A stretch of DNA of 64,000 nt from Chthonomonas sp. UBA1950 (GCA_002336105.1 DDEQ01000044.1:1-64000), one strand, 5' to 3'; counted from the stretch's first letter, positions 8,265 to 17,717 are shown. Program-made: numbers and translations. The notes: generated by a model not told the origin, from the sequence alone.

Positions 8265-9050
8265 CGAGGGCCGCGTAATCGTTCTATAGATAACGAACAA
8301 TCCATCTCTCTAAGCAGATATGAACTTGGCAGAGCCCACAGCGTGGCGGCGATTCAGGTTTCCGAGGCGCAAGAACAGGTTGAGGAGACACTGCATCGTG
8401 CCGCTTGGACAGAGGGTACAGAAGTTGTTGTTTGGCCCGAGTTTGGCGGAATCTGGTTCATTCTCAACGGCAAAGCTGATGAACTCGCGAGAATTACCGC
8501 GAATTGCGCACCATCTGTGACGACTTTCGAAGACAACCATAAACCCTTACCTCACAAAGTAGCGGGTGCGTTCGCAGGAGGAAAGGAGCTTGCCCGCTAT
8601 GAATAGAGAAGGATGTTTGGTAGCGAAAAGCGAATGTACGAACCCGGTCAGGAAGCCAAAGTCACTGACATTCCAGGGATTCGGGTGGGGTTGTTGATCT
8701 GCTACGACCTGTGCTTTCCTTCGTTTGTTCCCAAAACTGTGGCACGTAAGGGAACCGATGTCATCACGCTACCTTGTATCGATCCGCCTTCGAGGAACGA
8801 TGTGCTCGCGGCGATGCACACCTCATTCACTCCGTTTCGGTCGGCAGGATCCGGGGTTGCGATTGTCCGATCTGACGGATATGCCTGTTCGATGATCACA
8901 GGCGGAGCCGGAGCAATCATCAAGGAACTCGGGAGCGGAGAGGGAAAGGTCGTTGCACGAACCAGGTCCTATTCAGCGCGACCGATAGAATTCTATGTCA
9001 GAGATTCTTGGGTTTGGATCAGTGGATTTCTCGTTCTCATTCCACGTTAG
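8265..9050 (+). pseudogene. Apolipoprotein N-acyltransferase-like carbon-nitrogen hydrolase, truncated and interrupted by TAG
   Basis: A nitrilase-superfamily domain of about 250 residues is readable in one frame from 8265 to TAG 9048-9050, broken by TAG 8604-8606. The catalytic Glu is in VVVWPEF and the catalytic Cys in LLICYDLCFP. The interrupting TAG follows ARYE and precedes RRMFGSEK, the Y-x-K position where the family keeps its catalytic Lys, so AAG to TAG would explain it. A GTG at 8343 is the first likely start. The N-terminal membrane segments of a real Lnt are missing: the frame is closed by TGA at 8262. Length and context suggest a relic. A stretch resembling the membrane-anchored end of Lnt (WVWISGFLVLIPR) closes the frame. 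Confidence 0.6.
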
Positions 9051-9371
9051 CCAGAAAATTAGGAATCAGGCGTGTCGCGAACGTTCAGAAGTTTGAAGAG
9101 CTTCTGCAACATCCCTCACAATGATCGTTTTGGATTTGTCTGTACGTAGTTGTTCGAGCAATTTAAGTACAACCAGAAGCGCTCCTTGGAGTATTTACGA
9201 TATCTGTGAGTGCTATTTCGTGTGAAAGGTTTGTATCAAGCCGAACTGTAGTGCGCGAAATTCACAAAGTGGTTTGATGGTTCAATTATGCGGTCGTGAC
9301 TATTGGGCTAATGCGGAGTTCTTAACGGAACAACGCAAGCCAGCCCCCTTGCGGGGTAAATTGTTCGAAGC
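9051..9371. other. Intergenic stretch before the nuo operon
   Basis: No ORF of convincing composition is seen here. A short inverted repeat (CAGAAG at 9091-9096 and CTTCTG at 9106-9111) lies near the end of the broken Lnt-like gene. The complex I promoter should lie here, but no pair of -35/-10 boxes with good spacing could be picked out. Confidence 0.4.
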
Positions 9372-10703
9372 GTGCAGACGATCTTCGACTGGTGTAATAA
9401 GGTGAGCGAAGCTTTCATGGCTTGGCCGGCAGCAGTTCAGGCTGTCGTAAGAGCCCTGTTGTTGCTTCTTCCCGTACTGATGTTGGTGCCTGGCCTCATT
9501 TGGTGGGAGCGTCGGCTTCTTAGCTGGATGCAAGACCGAATCGGACCGAACCGTGTTGGCCCATTTGGACTTTTGCAACCGATTGCCGACGGTGTGAAAC
9601 TCTTCATGAAAGAAGACATCACTCCATCTGCAGTTGATCGAGCGATCTATTTCATCGCTCCGGCGGTTGCTTTGTTCCCGGCATTTGCGATCGGTGGAAC
9701 AATGCCTTGGGGGCCAAACAGATGGTTGACCCCTGTTGCTGATGTCAATATCGGAGTTCTATACATCCTTGCGATCTCCTCATTAGGCGTGTATGGAATC
9801 GTATTGGGTGGATATGCCGCGAATAATAAGTACTCCTTGATGGGTGGCTTGCGATCTTCCGCTCAGCTCATCAGTTATGAGTTGGCGATGGGCATGTCAT
9901 TAGCTTGCATCGTCTTGGCTACGGGCTCGCTTAAGATGACCGATATGGTCGCCGCTCAGGAAGGTCCGCTTTGGGGTGTTGTTCCTGTTATTCAGAACTG
10001 GTTCCTATTCACTCCATACGGTGCGATTTCGTTTGTGATCTTTGTTATCTGTATGATCGCCGAAACGAACCGAGCGCCGTTCGACTTGCCTGAAGCTGAA
10101 AACGAGTTGATCGCTGGTTATCACACTGAGTACAGCTCGATGAAGTTCGCAGTGTTCTTCATGGGCGAATACGCGGCGATGATGCTCTTCGGCGGAATCC
10201 TTTCCTGCGTCTTCCTCGGTGGTCATAATTTTGTTCCGATTAACTGGGATGGACTCGCACATTCGGCGCCCGCTCTGAGCTGGGTTGCTGGAGTCTTCGG
10301 AAACCTCAACTACTATCTGGCTCCGATCTGGTTCCTCGGTAAGTGCGCAGGTGTTATCACTTTCTACATCTGGTTGCGAGCGACACTCCCAAGGCTTCGA
10401 TATGACCAGTTGATGAACCTTGGTTGGAAGACCTTGTTGCCATTGGCAACGGCTAACTTTGTGGTCGTCGCGCTTTGGATTCTCGCGACGAGACTCATGA
10501 GCGAGTCGCAAGGTCAAACGATGGGGTCCATTCTAGGATTTGTTGCCGCGATCATCGCCGGTTCGATTATCTATCTGCTGTGGAAAGCGATCTTCCTGAG
10601 TCGAAAAGGTGATCTACTTCAGCCACGAGATATTGATATGGTCAAGCCTGCTGTCGAAGCTCGAACGGTAGAAATGGTTGATCCCAATGCGGGGGTTGCA
10701 TAG
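9372..10703 (+). CDS. nuoH: NADH-quinone oxidoreductase subunit H
   Basis: A 443-residue multi-pass membrane protein of complex I. NuoH couples the quinone site to proton translocation in the membrane arm. The diagnostic segments are present: WWERRLLSWMQDRIGPNRVGP near residue 50, FGLLQPIADGVKLFMKED next to it, and AETNRAPFDLPEAENELIAGY near residue 225-245. It starts with GTG. It is longer at the C-terminus than many homologues, with a polar tail of about 40 residues after the last membrane segment. It is the first gene of a membrane-arm operon; nuoI, which usually follows nuoH, is absent here. Confidence 0.95.
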   Translation: MQTIFDWCNKVSEAFMAWPAAVQAVVRALLLLLPVLMLVPGLIWWERRLLSWMQDRIGPNRVGPFGLLQPIADGVKLFMKEDITPSAVDRAIYFIAPAVALFPAFAIGGTMPWGPNRWLTPVADVNIGVLYILAISSLGVYGIVLGGYAANNKYSLMGGLRSSAQLISYELAMGMSLACIVLATGSLKMTDMVAAQEGPLWGVVPVIQNWFLFTPYGAISFVIFVICMIAETNRAPFDLPEAENELIAGYHTEYSSMKFAVFFMGEYAAMMLFGGILSCVFLGGHNFVPINWDGLAHSAPALSWVAGVFGNLNYYLAPIWFLGKCAGVITFYIWLRATLPRLRYDQLMNLGWKTLLPLATANFVVVALWILATRLMSESQGQTMGSILGFVAAIIAGSIIYLLWKAIFLSRKGDLLQPRDIDMVKPAVEARTVEMVDPNAGVA

Positions 10704-10707
10704 TTTT

Positions 10708-11247
10708 ATGGGTGCTCAGATTCTTGGAGTAACGTTAACTCCCAACCTCATGGTGTTTGGTGGGTTGGCTACGCTGTCTGCGCTTTGCGCCGTTGGTGTT
10801 GTCGCTTTCCCGAACGCAGTGCGCAGCGCGCTCTGCCTGGTAGTCAACTTCTTTCTTCTTGCGTTCGTGTATTTCACTTTGAATGCAGAGATGATGGGGA
10901 TCACCCAAATCGTTGTCTACACAGGCGCGATTATGGTTTTGTTCTTGTTCGTCATCATGCTGCTGAACCTTGGCGCGCCGCAAGCCTTGAAAGAGAAGCT
11001 TGATTTCAAGACTCCCTTAGGGTTGCTTCTAGGAGTTGCGCTCTTTGGTCTTGTTGGGTCCCAACTGCTTCCAACATTTGTTGGCGTTACTCAGGTTCAG
11101 ACCACGGGAGCTTTAGAAGCATTTGGATCGCCTCAAGCAGTTGGACGATCGCTTTTCTCTGACTACGTGGTTCCTTTTGAGGCGGTGAGCATTTTGCTCC
11201 TAGTCGGAATTGTTGGCTCGATCCTTTTGGCCAAGAGGAAGATATGA
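10708..11247 (+). CDS. nuoJ: NADH-quinone oxidoreductase subunit J
   Basis: A 179-residue membrane subunit of complex I with five hydrophobic segments and the conserved VYTGAIMVLFLFVIMLLNLG block (around residues 68-87). I start it at the ATG at 10708, four bases after the nuoH stop; an in-frame ATG at 10678 would overlap nuoH and adds a non-conserved leader. It lies directly between nuoH and nuoK, the standard J-K order. Confidence 0.93.
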   Translation: MGAQILGVTLTPNLMVFGGLATLSALCAVGVVAFPNAVRSALCLVVNFFLLAFVYFTLNAEMMGITQIVVYTGAIMVLFLFVIMLLNLGAPQALKEKLDFKTPLGLLLGVALFGLVGSQLLPTFVGVTQVQTTGALEAFGSPQAVGRSLFSDYVVPFEAVSILLLVGIVGSILLAKRKI

Positions 11248-11281
11248 ACGGTTTTAGTGGATTTCGAATCGGAGGTTTGAG

Positions 11282-11626
11282 ATGAACGGAGTTCCTCTCG
11301 CGGCCTATCTTTCGCTGGGTCTATTCATGTTTGTGACAGGCGTTGTTGGCGTCATGATTCGCCGCAACCCGATTGTTGTTTTCATGTGTATCGAATTGAT
11401 GCTGAACTCAGTGAATCTGACGTTCATCTCGTTTGCTAGATACAGTCATGCGGCTCAGGTTTCGCAAGACGCTGCGGCCCATAGTGCAATGGCAGGCCAG
11501 ATGATGGTCATCTTTGTTATGGCTGTTGCGGCGGCTGAGGTTGCTGTCGGGCTTGGCATTATCATGGCAATCTTTAGGTTGCGCAACAACATCGATATCG
11601 ACGAATTGAACTTGCTAAAGGGTTAG
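11282..11626 (+). CDS. nuoK: NADH-quinone oxidoreductase subunit K
   Basis: A 114-residue, three-helix complex I subunit. The conserved glutamates in FMCIELMLNSVNLTF and in AVAAAEVAVGLGIIMAIFR are both present; these lie in the proton path. An AGGTTTG-type ribosome binding site precedes the ATG. It lies between nuoJ and nuoL as in most bacteria. Confidence 0.95.
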   Translation: MNGVPLAAYLSLGLFMFVTGVVGVMIRRNPIVVFMCIELMLNSVNLTFISFARYSHAAQVSQDAAAHSAMAGQMMVIFVMAVAAAEVAVGLGIIMAIFRLRNNIDIDELNLLKG

Positions 11627-11656
11627 GGCAGAACGTTACTGACTCAATAAAAACAA

Positions 11657-13846
11657 ATGGGCGACTTTGGACTGATTTGGATAGTGCTTCTCCTTCCTGT
11701 GGTTGGATTCTTAATTCAATCGCTGTTGGGTAAGCGTATTGCCGAAACGGCTGGTAAGCGTGTTTTAGGAACGATTGCTGTTCTCCCGATTGCGCTTGGC
11801 TTCGTCGTCGGCCTGTTGCTGACACAAAAGCTCGCAGGGCTATCGCCGGACGCAAGGTCCGTCGTAGTTCCGGGTTTTGATTGGATAAGCGTTATGGGCT
11901 TGCGAATTCCGTTCGAGGCGCTTGTTGATCCGCTTTCGATGACGATGGTCTTGATCATCACAGGAATCGGCTCGCTCATTCACCTGTACGCAACGGGATA
12001 TATGGCCGAGGAAAAGGACTACGCCCGGTTCTTTACTTACCTGAACCTGTTCGTTGCCTCGATGCTGATGCTTGTTTTGGGCAATAACCTGGCCCTCTTG
12101 TTCATCGGTTGGGAAGGCGTCGGCCTTTGTAGTTATCTGCTCATCGGCTTTTGGTACAAGGATCTTAACAATAGCAAAGCGGCAAACAAGGCATTTATCA
12201 CCAACCGAATTGGTGACTGGGGTTTGACCCTTGGCATTTTTGGAATCTTTGCTTTACTTGCCGGTAACGCAAGCCAGTCGAGCATCGCTGATGGCCGTTG
12301 GCTCAGCTACGATACGATGCTACCAGCGCTGACCAAGGCGCTTGCGGCTAACCCAGGAATGGCGACCGTTATCGGGCTATTGCTGTTTGTTGGTGCTTGC
12401 GGTAAATCGGCTCAGTTCCCGCTGTATCTATGGTTGCCAGATGCAATGGCTGGCCCAACGCCAGTCTCTGCACTCATCCATGCTGCGACAATGGTTACCT
12501 CGGGCGTTGTGCTTTTGAACAGAATGCACGTCGTCTTCGAGTATTCGACAGTTGCATCAGCTGTTATTGCCGGAGTTGGCGCGTTCACGGCTCTTTTTGC
12601 TGCTCTGGTGGCCTTTGGTCAAACCGACATCAAGAAAGTGCTCGCGTACTCAACCGTGTCGCAGTTGGGCTTCATGTTCGTTGCTTGCGGCTCGGGCGCT
12701 TATTGGGCGGGCATGTTCCACGTGACCACACACGCATTCTTTAAGGCGCTCTTGTTCCTTGGTTCTGGAGCGGTTATCCATGCGATGGCTCACAACCAAG
12801 ACATGCGCAACTACGGCGGACTTCAAAAGTATCTGAAAATCACGTTTATCACGATGCTAACCGGATATATCGCGATTTCAGGTTTCGCAATTCCACACGT
12901 TTTCGGTTTCGCAGGCTACTACTCAAAAGAAGCCATTATTGGTAGCGCGCTGGCCGGTAACCATGCTGTTCTGGGTGAAGGCGCAAGCGAAATTAACGTC
13001 GGAGTCATTTCTGGTTGGGTCGCGTTGTTCACGGCTTTCTTAACAGCGTGTTACATGACTCGAATGACCTGGCTAACATTCTTTGGGCCAGAGCGTTGGC
13101 GTCAAATCCCCGTTGCGGTGCATCACGAACACGAAGAGCATGAACATGAGCACAGTCACGAACATGTCCACCATGGTGCGCATGATCACGGCCCTGACGT
13201 ACACGGCTTCTTCTATACCGATGAAGAAGTAGCGGCACGCGAAGAGCACGAACACGCTCACCACGAACTCGATGGCAGCCACGCACCTCATGAGGTACCG
13301 CCCAGTATGTGGGTTCCGCTCGCACTGTTAGCGGTCGCCTCGGTTTTCTCGGGCTACTTCATGGAGCACGACGAGGCGTTTTACAAGTGGTTGTATCCGA
13401 ACAACTTGCCGATTCTTGGCGAAGTTTCAGTTCATCCGCACCATGTTGATCTGGTTATGCTATCTGCCATCGCCGCATTTGGTGGGTTGATCCTCGGTGC
13501 AGCGGTTTACTGGAAGGGCCTGCCGAAGTCCGAAGGCTGGGACCTCAGCAAGTGGAACCCCCTTCGAAAGCTGGCTGGAAATCAGTTTGGTTACGACGCG
13601 GCAATGATGACTCTCGTTGTCGAAGGCGGAGACGGTCTCGGCAAACTTCTTTGGAAGGGTTTTGATGCTGGGTTTGTTGACGGAATCGTCAACGGTATTG
13701 GTCTACTCGCCACAAGCCTTGGAAAAGGACTTCGGGTGCTTCAAACGGGCCTTGTCCGTGGCTACGCACTCCTGATGGTGCTTGGCGGCTTATTTATCAT
13801 GGGATACTTTGTCTACGCGCTGAATATTCTAGGAGGTGTTCGCTAG
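11657..13846 (+). CDS. nuoL: NADH-quinone oxidoreductase subunit L with a His-rich loop
   Basis: A 729-residue antiporter-like subunit, the distal proton pump of complex I with the long lateral helix. Conserved blocks include FIGWEGVGLCSYLLIGFWY (about residue 150), QFPLYLWLPDAMAGPTPVSALIHAATMV (about 255-280) and KKVLAYSTVSQLGFM. Between residues of about 488 and 548 there is an insertion with about 19 His among some 59 residues, mixed with Glu and Asp, between two membrane segments; this is not part of the usual NuoL core. The last codons overlap the GTG of nuoM by one base. Confidence 0.95.
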   Translation: MGDFGLIWIVLLLPVVGFLIQSLLGKRIAETAGKRVLGTIAVLPIALGFVVGLLLTQKLAGLSPDARSVVVPGFDWISVMGLRIPFEALVDPLSMTMVLIITGIGSLIHLYATGYMAEEKDYARFFTYLNLFVASMLMLVLGNNLALLFIGWEGVGLCSYLLIGFWYKDLNNSKAANKAFITNRIGDWGLTLGIFGIFALLAGNASQSSIADGRWLSYDTMLPALTKALAANPGMATVIGLLLFVGACGKSAQFPLYLWLPDAMAGPTPVSALIHAATMVTSGVVLLNRMHVVFEYSTVASAVIAGVGAFTALFAALVAFGQTDIKKVLAYSTVSQLGFMFVACGSGAYWAGMFHVTTHAFFKALLFLGSGAVIHAMAHNQDMRNYGGLQKYLKITFITMLTGYIAISGFAIPHVFGFAGYYSKEAIIGSALAGNHAVLGEGASEINVGVISGWVALFTAFLTACYMTRMTWLTFFGPERWRQIPVAVHHEHEEHEHEHSHEHVHHGAHDHGPDVHGFFYTDEEVAAREEHEHAHHELDGSHAPHEVPPSMWVPLALLAVASVFSGYFMEHDEAFYKWLYPNNLPILGEVSVHPHHVDLVMLSAIAAFGGLILGAAVYWKGLPKSEGWDLSKWNPLRKLAGNQFGYDAAMMTLVVEGGDGLGKLLWKGFDAGFVDGIVNGIGLLATSLGKGLRVLQTGLVRGYALLMVLGGLFIMGYFVYALNILGGVR

Positions 13847-15597
13847 TGCTTTCACTGATCACCTTCCTCCCGCTTCTTGGCGCGATTGTCGCGTTGTTGA
13901 TGCCTGAGAGCGCAACCAAAGCGATCAAAGCATGGACGATCGGCATTGCCACCGCAACCTTCGGTGTCTCGCTATATGTTCTGTCTCAGTTCAAAGCTGA
14001 CACTTTCCACTTCCAATTTATTGAGAAGTACAAGTGGATTCCTCAATTTGGAATCAGCTATTTCATGGGTGTTGACGGTATCGCCATTTGGCTCATCGCG
14101 CTAACAACATTCCTGACGGTGATCGCGCTAATCTTTAGCACGTACATCAACAAGCGGGTTCGTGCTTATTTCGCGTTGATTCTGTTCTTAGAGTCCGCGA
14201 TGCTAGGCGTATTCGTTTCGCTTGACCTCGTTCTGTTCTACACCTTCTTTGAGTTCTCGCTTATCCCGATGTTCTTTTTGATTAACATCTGGGGAGGTGA
14301 ACGCAGAACATACGCCGCATTTAAGTTCTTTATTTACACGTTTGCCGGATCAATCTTCATGTTGGTCGGCATGGTCGCTTTGGCGAACTTGTATGCAAAC
14401 GTTAATAACGGACACCTTAGCTTCAACCTGCTGGATCTACAGAGTGCCGCCGCAAACGGGACTTTGTGGAGCAACGCAATGCACTTGCAGCCCTTCATCT
14501 TCTGGCTGTTTGCCTTGGCGTTCTTGGTGAAGTGCCCTGCGTTTCCGTTCCATACCTGGCTGCCAGACGCACACGTAGAAGCACCCACCGCTGGTTCGGT
14601 CATCCTTGCTGGCGTACTCCTTAAGATGGGAACTTACGGTTTCCTTCGATTCTGTCTGCCGTTGTTCCCAGAGGCGACTCGACAAGCCGTGGTCCCGATC
14701 ATGATCCTTGCCGTCGTCGGAATCATCTACGGAGCCATTGTAGCGGCAGTTCAGCCGGACGTTAAGAAGTTGGTCGCCTACTCATCCGTTGCGCACATGG
14801 GTTTCGTCCTTCTGGGCATCTTCTCATTGACTTATAACGGTCTATTGGGTGGCTCGATGCAGCAACTGAATCACGGTATCAGCACTGGTGCCTTGTTCCT
14901 TCTCATCGGTCTTATCTACGAGAGACGACACACTCGACAGTTCAAGGATTACGGCGGCATCAAATCGCAAATGCCGATTTTTGCCACGCTATTCTTAATC
15001 GTCATGCTAAGTAGTGTCGGATTGCCGGGACTGAACGGATTTATCGGAGAGTTCCTTGCGATGCTAGGTGCTTTTGAAGCTTGCTTCAACGGTGCTTATG
15101 GTCTCAATCTAGGATTTGCTGTCGTTGCTGGTTTTGGCGTTGTCTTAGCTGCTGTCTACCTGCTTTACATGTTCCAGCAGATGTTCTACGGCAAGAACGA
15201 GAATCCTGAGAACAAGAGGTTGAAGGATCTCAAGCCTTGGGAGATTGCTATCGTCTGTTCACTGGTGCTATTCGCTGTTTGGGGCGGTTTGTATCCAAAG
15301 ACTTTCCTTGCTCCAATGGAAGCTTCAGTTCAGGCAACGCGCCTAATGGTTGTGAATGAGCCTGGGCTTCGTCCGATGTGGAACAAGGCAACCGACGAAA
15401 TTGATATGGCAGGTCAATCCAGCGACAAAGGTGCCTTTGTCGAGGTTGCCCCTAGATCACTCTCCGAGGTTGGTGGCCCTGTCGAGATCAAAAACGTGAT
15501 CGCACCAGCAAATCTACACATGCAAGGTGGAGGTCAAGTTAACGTCAAGACTCAGACCAAAGAGCACTTCGCAACTCGGCAAGGAGAAACGAACTGA
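13846..15597 (+). CDS. nuoM: NADH-quinone oxidoreductase subunit M
   Basis: A 583-residue antiporter-like subunit of complex I. The motifs FFEFSLIPMFFLINIWGG (about residue 130) and FPFHTWLPDAHVEAPTAGSVILAG (about 230-255) carry the proton-path Glu and Lys region of the family. It starts with GTG in TAGTG, overlapping the nuoL stop. A soluble tail of about 80 residues follows the last helix, longer than in E. coli. Its TGA (15595-15597) overlaps a likely CTG start of the next gene. Confidence 0.95.
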   Translation: MLSLITFLPLLGAIVALLMPESATKAIKAWTIGIATATFGVSLYVLSQFKADTFHFQFIEKYKWIPQFGISYFMGVDGIAIWLIALTTFLTVIALIFSTYINKRVRAYFALILFLESAMLGVFVSLDLVLFYTFFEFSLIPMFFLINIWGGERRTYAAFKFFIYTFAGSIFMLVGMVALANLYANVNNGHLSFNLLDLQSAAANGTLWSNAMHLQPFIFWLFALAFLVKCPAFPFHTWLPDAHVEAPTAGSVILAGVLLKMGTYGFLRFCLPLFPEATRQAVVPIMILAVVGIIYGAIVAAVQPDVKKLVAYSSVAHMGFVLLGIFSLTYNGLLGGSMQQLNHGISTGALFLLIGLIYERRHTRQFKDYGGIKSQMPIFATLFLIVMLSSVGLPGLNGFIGEFLAMLGAFEACFNGAYGLNLGFAVVAGFGVVLAAVYLLYMFQQMFYGKNENPENKRLKDLKPWEIAIVCSLVLFAVWGGLYPKTFLAPMEASVQATRLMVVNEPGLRPMWNKATDEIDMAGQSSDKGAFVEVAPRSLSEVGGPVEIKNVIAPANLHMQGGGQVNVKTQTKEHFATRQGETN

Positions 15598-16226
15598 CGA
15601 TCAGTGAGCGCTTTTGGGCCGCTTCGAAACAAGAATCGGTGGACAAGAAGCCAACTATCAGCTGGACGAATTCAGTTGATGCTGACTTAGTCGTTCACAC
15701 AGATCACGTTTCGGGCGAAGGGTTAACTCTGAAACGGATTAACAATCCGTTCGGGCTCTCTTTGCTCGATGGTTGCTCACTGAATTCAGAGCTTGCCGAA
15801 AACCCGGTCAAGGGAGGCGAGTTGCTTGATCGTTATGTTTCCTTAACTAAAGCGGCAATCGCCTCAGCAACGAGTTCAGGCGTAGACGGTATTTGGTACG
15901 AATTACACGGGGCGGCGCCTACTCATTGCACTCCTATGCAATACGGTGGGTTCTACCTTGAGCGTGACAGAGAGATTTTAGCAAGTACGCCATTCGCTGT
16001 CTTGTTCGTCGTCGGCTCAGATGAGCCATATTTCGATTTTATTTGTGACCTTCCCGCCCAAGTCATAGCGTGGGACAGTGAGGCAACCGGCGTGAGTTCT
16101 GTATCGATGCGAGCAATGAGACCTGGTGCTCAATGCAGTTCTGACGCCGATAGCGAGATTTTATTAGACCATGCGGGGATTCGCCTCGCAGACCAACTGG
16201 AGAAACCAATCGTTGAAACCGTTTGA
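15594..16226 (+). CDS. Short uroporphyrinogen-decarboxylase-fold protein embedded in the nuo operon
   Basis: From a CTG at 15594, inside the nuoM stop (CTGA), the frame reads LTISERFWAASKQESVDKKP, which resembles the start of URO-D family proteins (SRERFLAALxGExVDRxP). Later blocks (GGFYLERDREILAS, then FDFICDLPAQVIAWD near residue 150) resemble the C-terminal half of the family, which includes MtaA/CmuA-type methyltransferases. At about 210 residues it is much shorter than the usual 340, so part of the barrel is missing or diverged. A GTG at 15639 is the alternative start and would lose the URO-D-like opening. It ends 14 bases inside nuoN. The family call is moderate; activity is unknown. 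Confidence 0.5.
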   Translation: MTISERFWAASKQESVDKKPTISWTNSVDADLVVHTDHVSGEGLTLKRINNPFGLSLLDGCSLNSELAENPVKGGELLDRYVSLTKAAIASATSSGVDGIWYELHGAAPTHCTPMQYGGFYLERDREILASTPFAVLFVVGSDEPYFDFICDLPAQVIAWDSEATGVSSVSMRAMRPGAQCSSDADSEILLDHAGIRLADQLEKPIVETV

Positions 16227-17715
16227 TTTTGCATTTCCGGAGCTTAATGCCGCTGCCTTGTTGCCTTTGGCAATCTTGGCGATCACTGGCATCCTAGCAC
16301 TCATCATAGAGATGATTTCGCCGAAGCGTGATAACAACCTGATCGTTGGTATCTCTATTTTTGGATTGTTTGCAACGGCGGTGTCGATCTTTACTCAGAT
16401 CGGAAATCCTGCATATACCACTGGCGCAGGCATGATCATTTCGGATTCTTTTGGGTCCGCCCTCCAGTTGATCGTCGTCGTAGCGACTTCAATAACGGTT
16501 CTATTCAGCGAATCGTATCTGCGTGAAAAGCGAATTCCATTCGGTGAGTTTTATCCTTTGCTGCTATGGTCGGCGACAGGTGCACTCATCATGTGCGTAA
16601 CAACAAACCTGCTGATGCTTTTCATCGGGTTAGAAATCCTTTCTGTAGCGCTTTACGTTTTGGCTGGCCTTAGTCGTAGCGAAGAAAAATCAGAAGAATC
16701 TGCGCTGAAATACTTCCTTCTCGGGGCCTTCGCCAGTGGATTTCTTCTCTATGGAATCGCGCTCCTCTATGGCGCTACCGGCAGTCTTCAAATTGAGAAT
16801 GTTCGCCTTGCCTGGGTTCAAAACGCTGAAGGAAGCAGAATCCTGATTGGCTTCGGACTGGGCTTGATGCTTATCGGTTTGTCTTTCAAGGCATCGTTTG
16901 TCCCATTCCATCAGTGGACTCCCGATGTCTATCAGGGAGCTCCTACCAACGTTACAGCGTTCATGGCATCTGTATCAAAGGTTGCGGCGGTCGCTGCTCT
17001 CTGGAGAGTTCTTTCGGAGACCAGTAACGTACAAGCCATTTGGATGCCAGCTCTAACGGTATTGGCTGTGCTGACGATGACGGTTGGAAACCTTGTTGCA
17101 CTCGTACAGAAGGACGTCAAGCGAACCCTTGGTTATTCCTCGATCTCCCACGCAGGATACATCTTGGTTGGGGTTTTGGCTGGGATCAAGAACCATTCTC
17201 TTAACGGAAGCGCGACGATTCCTTACTACTTACTCAGCTATAGCATTATGACAATCGGTGCGTTTGCCATTGTTAGCTTAGTGGCAAAGCGAGGAAGCGA
17301 AAACACTCGATTCGAGAGCCTTCACGGACTGTGGAAAAAATCGCCGTTCCTTGCCGTGTTGCTGATCATTTTTGTCGCGTCTCTTCTCGGCATGCCACCA
17401 ACATCGGGCTTCTTGGCGAAGTTCTATATTTTCCAAGACGCTGTTCGAGCTGATATGGGGTGGCTAGCTCTGGTGTTAGCACTCAACTCAGCGATTAGTG
17501 TCTACTACTATCTTGGAATAGCCTACGCGGCGACAGTCCCAGATACAGAAGATGCACCGCTTGCAATTGTAACTCCTTCGGTGAGCGTGAAGGTGGCTTG
17601 CGCGCTCTGCGCGGTCATTGTCATTGGAATCGGACTCTTTGTTTCGCCTCTGATGGATTCGCTGAATCTTCCGAATCAGAACGTCGGTGGATTCGAAACT
17701 AGCGCGATGAAGTAA
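16213..17715 (+). CDS. nuoN: NADH-quinone oxidoreductase subunit N
   Basis: A 500-residue antiporter-like complex I subunit. Typical blocks are LLMLFIGLEILSVALYVLAG (about residue 135), the LKYFLLGAFASGFLLYG segment and FVPFHQWTPDVYQGAPTNVTAFMAS (about 230-255). I choose the TTG at 16213 because it gives a normal NuoN N-terminus (FDFAFPELNAAALLPLAIL); the ATG at 16171 lies in the upstream gene and adds an atypical leader. It is the last complex I gene of the operon. Confidence 0.92.
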   Translation: MKPFDFAFPELNAAALLPLAILAITGILALIIEMISPKRDNNLIVGISIFGLFATAVSIFTQIGNPAYTTGAGMIISDSFGSALQLIVVVATSITVLFSESYLREKRIPFGEFYPLLLWSATGALIMCVTTNLLMLFIGLEILSVALYVLAGLSRSEEKSEESALKYFLLGAFASGFLLYGIALLYGATGSLQIENVRLAWVQNAEGSRILIGFGLGLMLIGLSFKASFVPFHQWTPDVYQGAPTNVTAFMASVSKVAAVAALWRVLSETSNVQAIWMPALTVLAVLTMTVGNLVALVQKDVKRTLGYSSISHAGYILVGVLAGIKNHSLNGSATIPYYLLSYSIMTIGAFAIVSLVAKRGSENTRFESLHGLWKKSPFLAVLLIIFVASLLGMPPTSGFLAKFYIFQDAVRADMGWLALVLALNSAISVYYYLGIAYAATVPDTEDAPLAIVTPSVSVKVACALCAVIVIGIGLFVSPLMDSLNLPNQNVGGFETSAMK

Positions 17716-17717
17716 CC

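Noticed and set aside
8221..8289. A 22-codon ORF between the M56 gene and the Lnt-like relic
   Set aside because: Too short, no ribosome binding site and no similarity; the nearby GCCAGATG/CATCTGGC repeat has a long loop and is not convincing.
9051..9371. tRNA or small RNA gene before the nuo operon
   Set aside because: No cloverleaf, CCA end or T-loop (GTTCRANNC) could be found.
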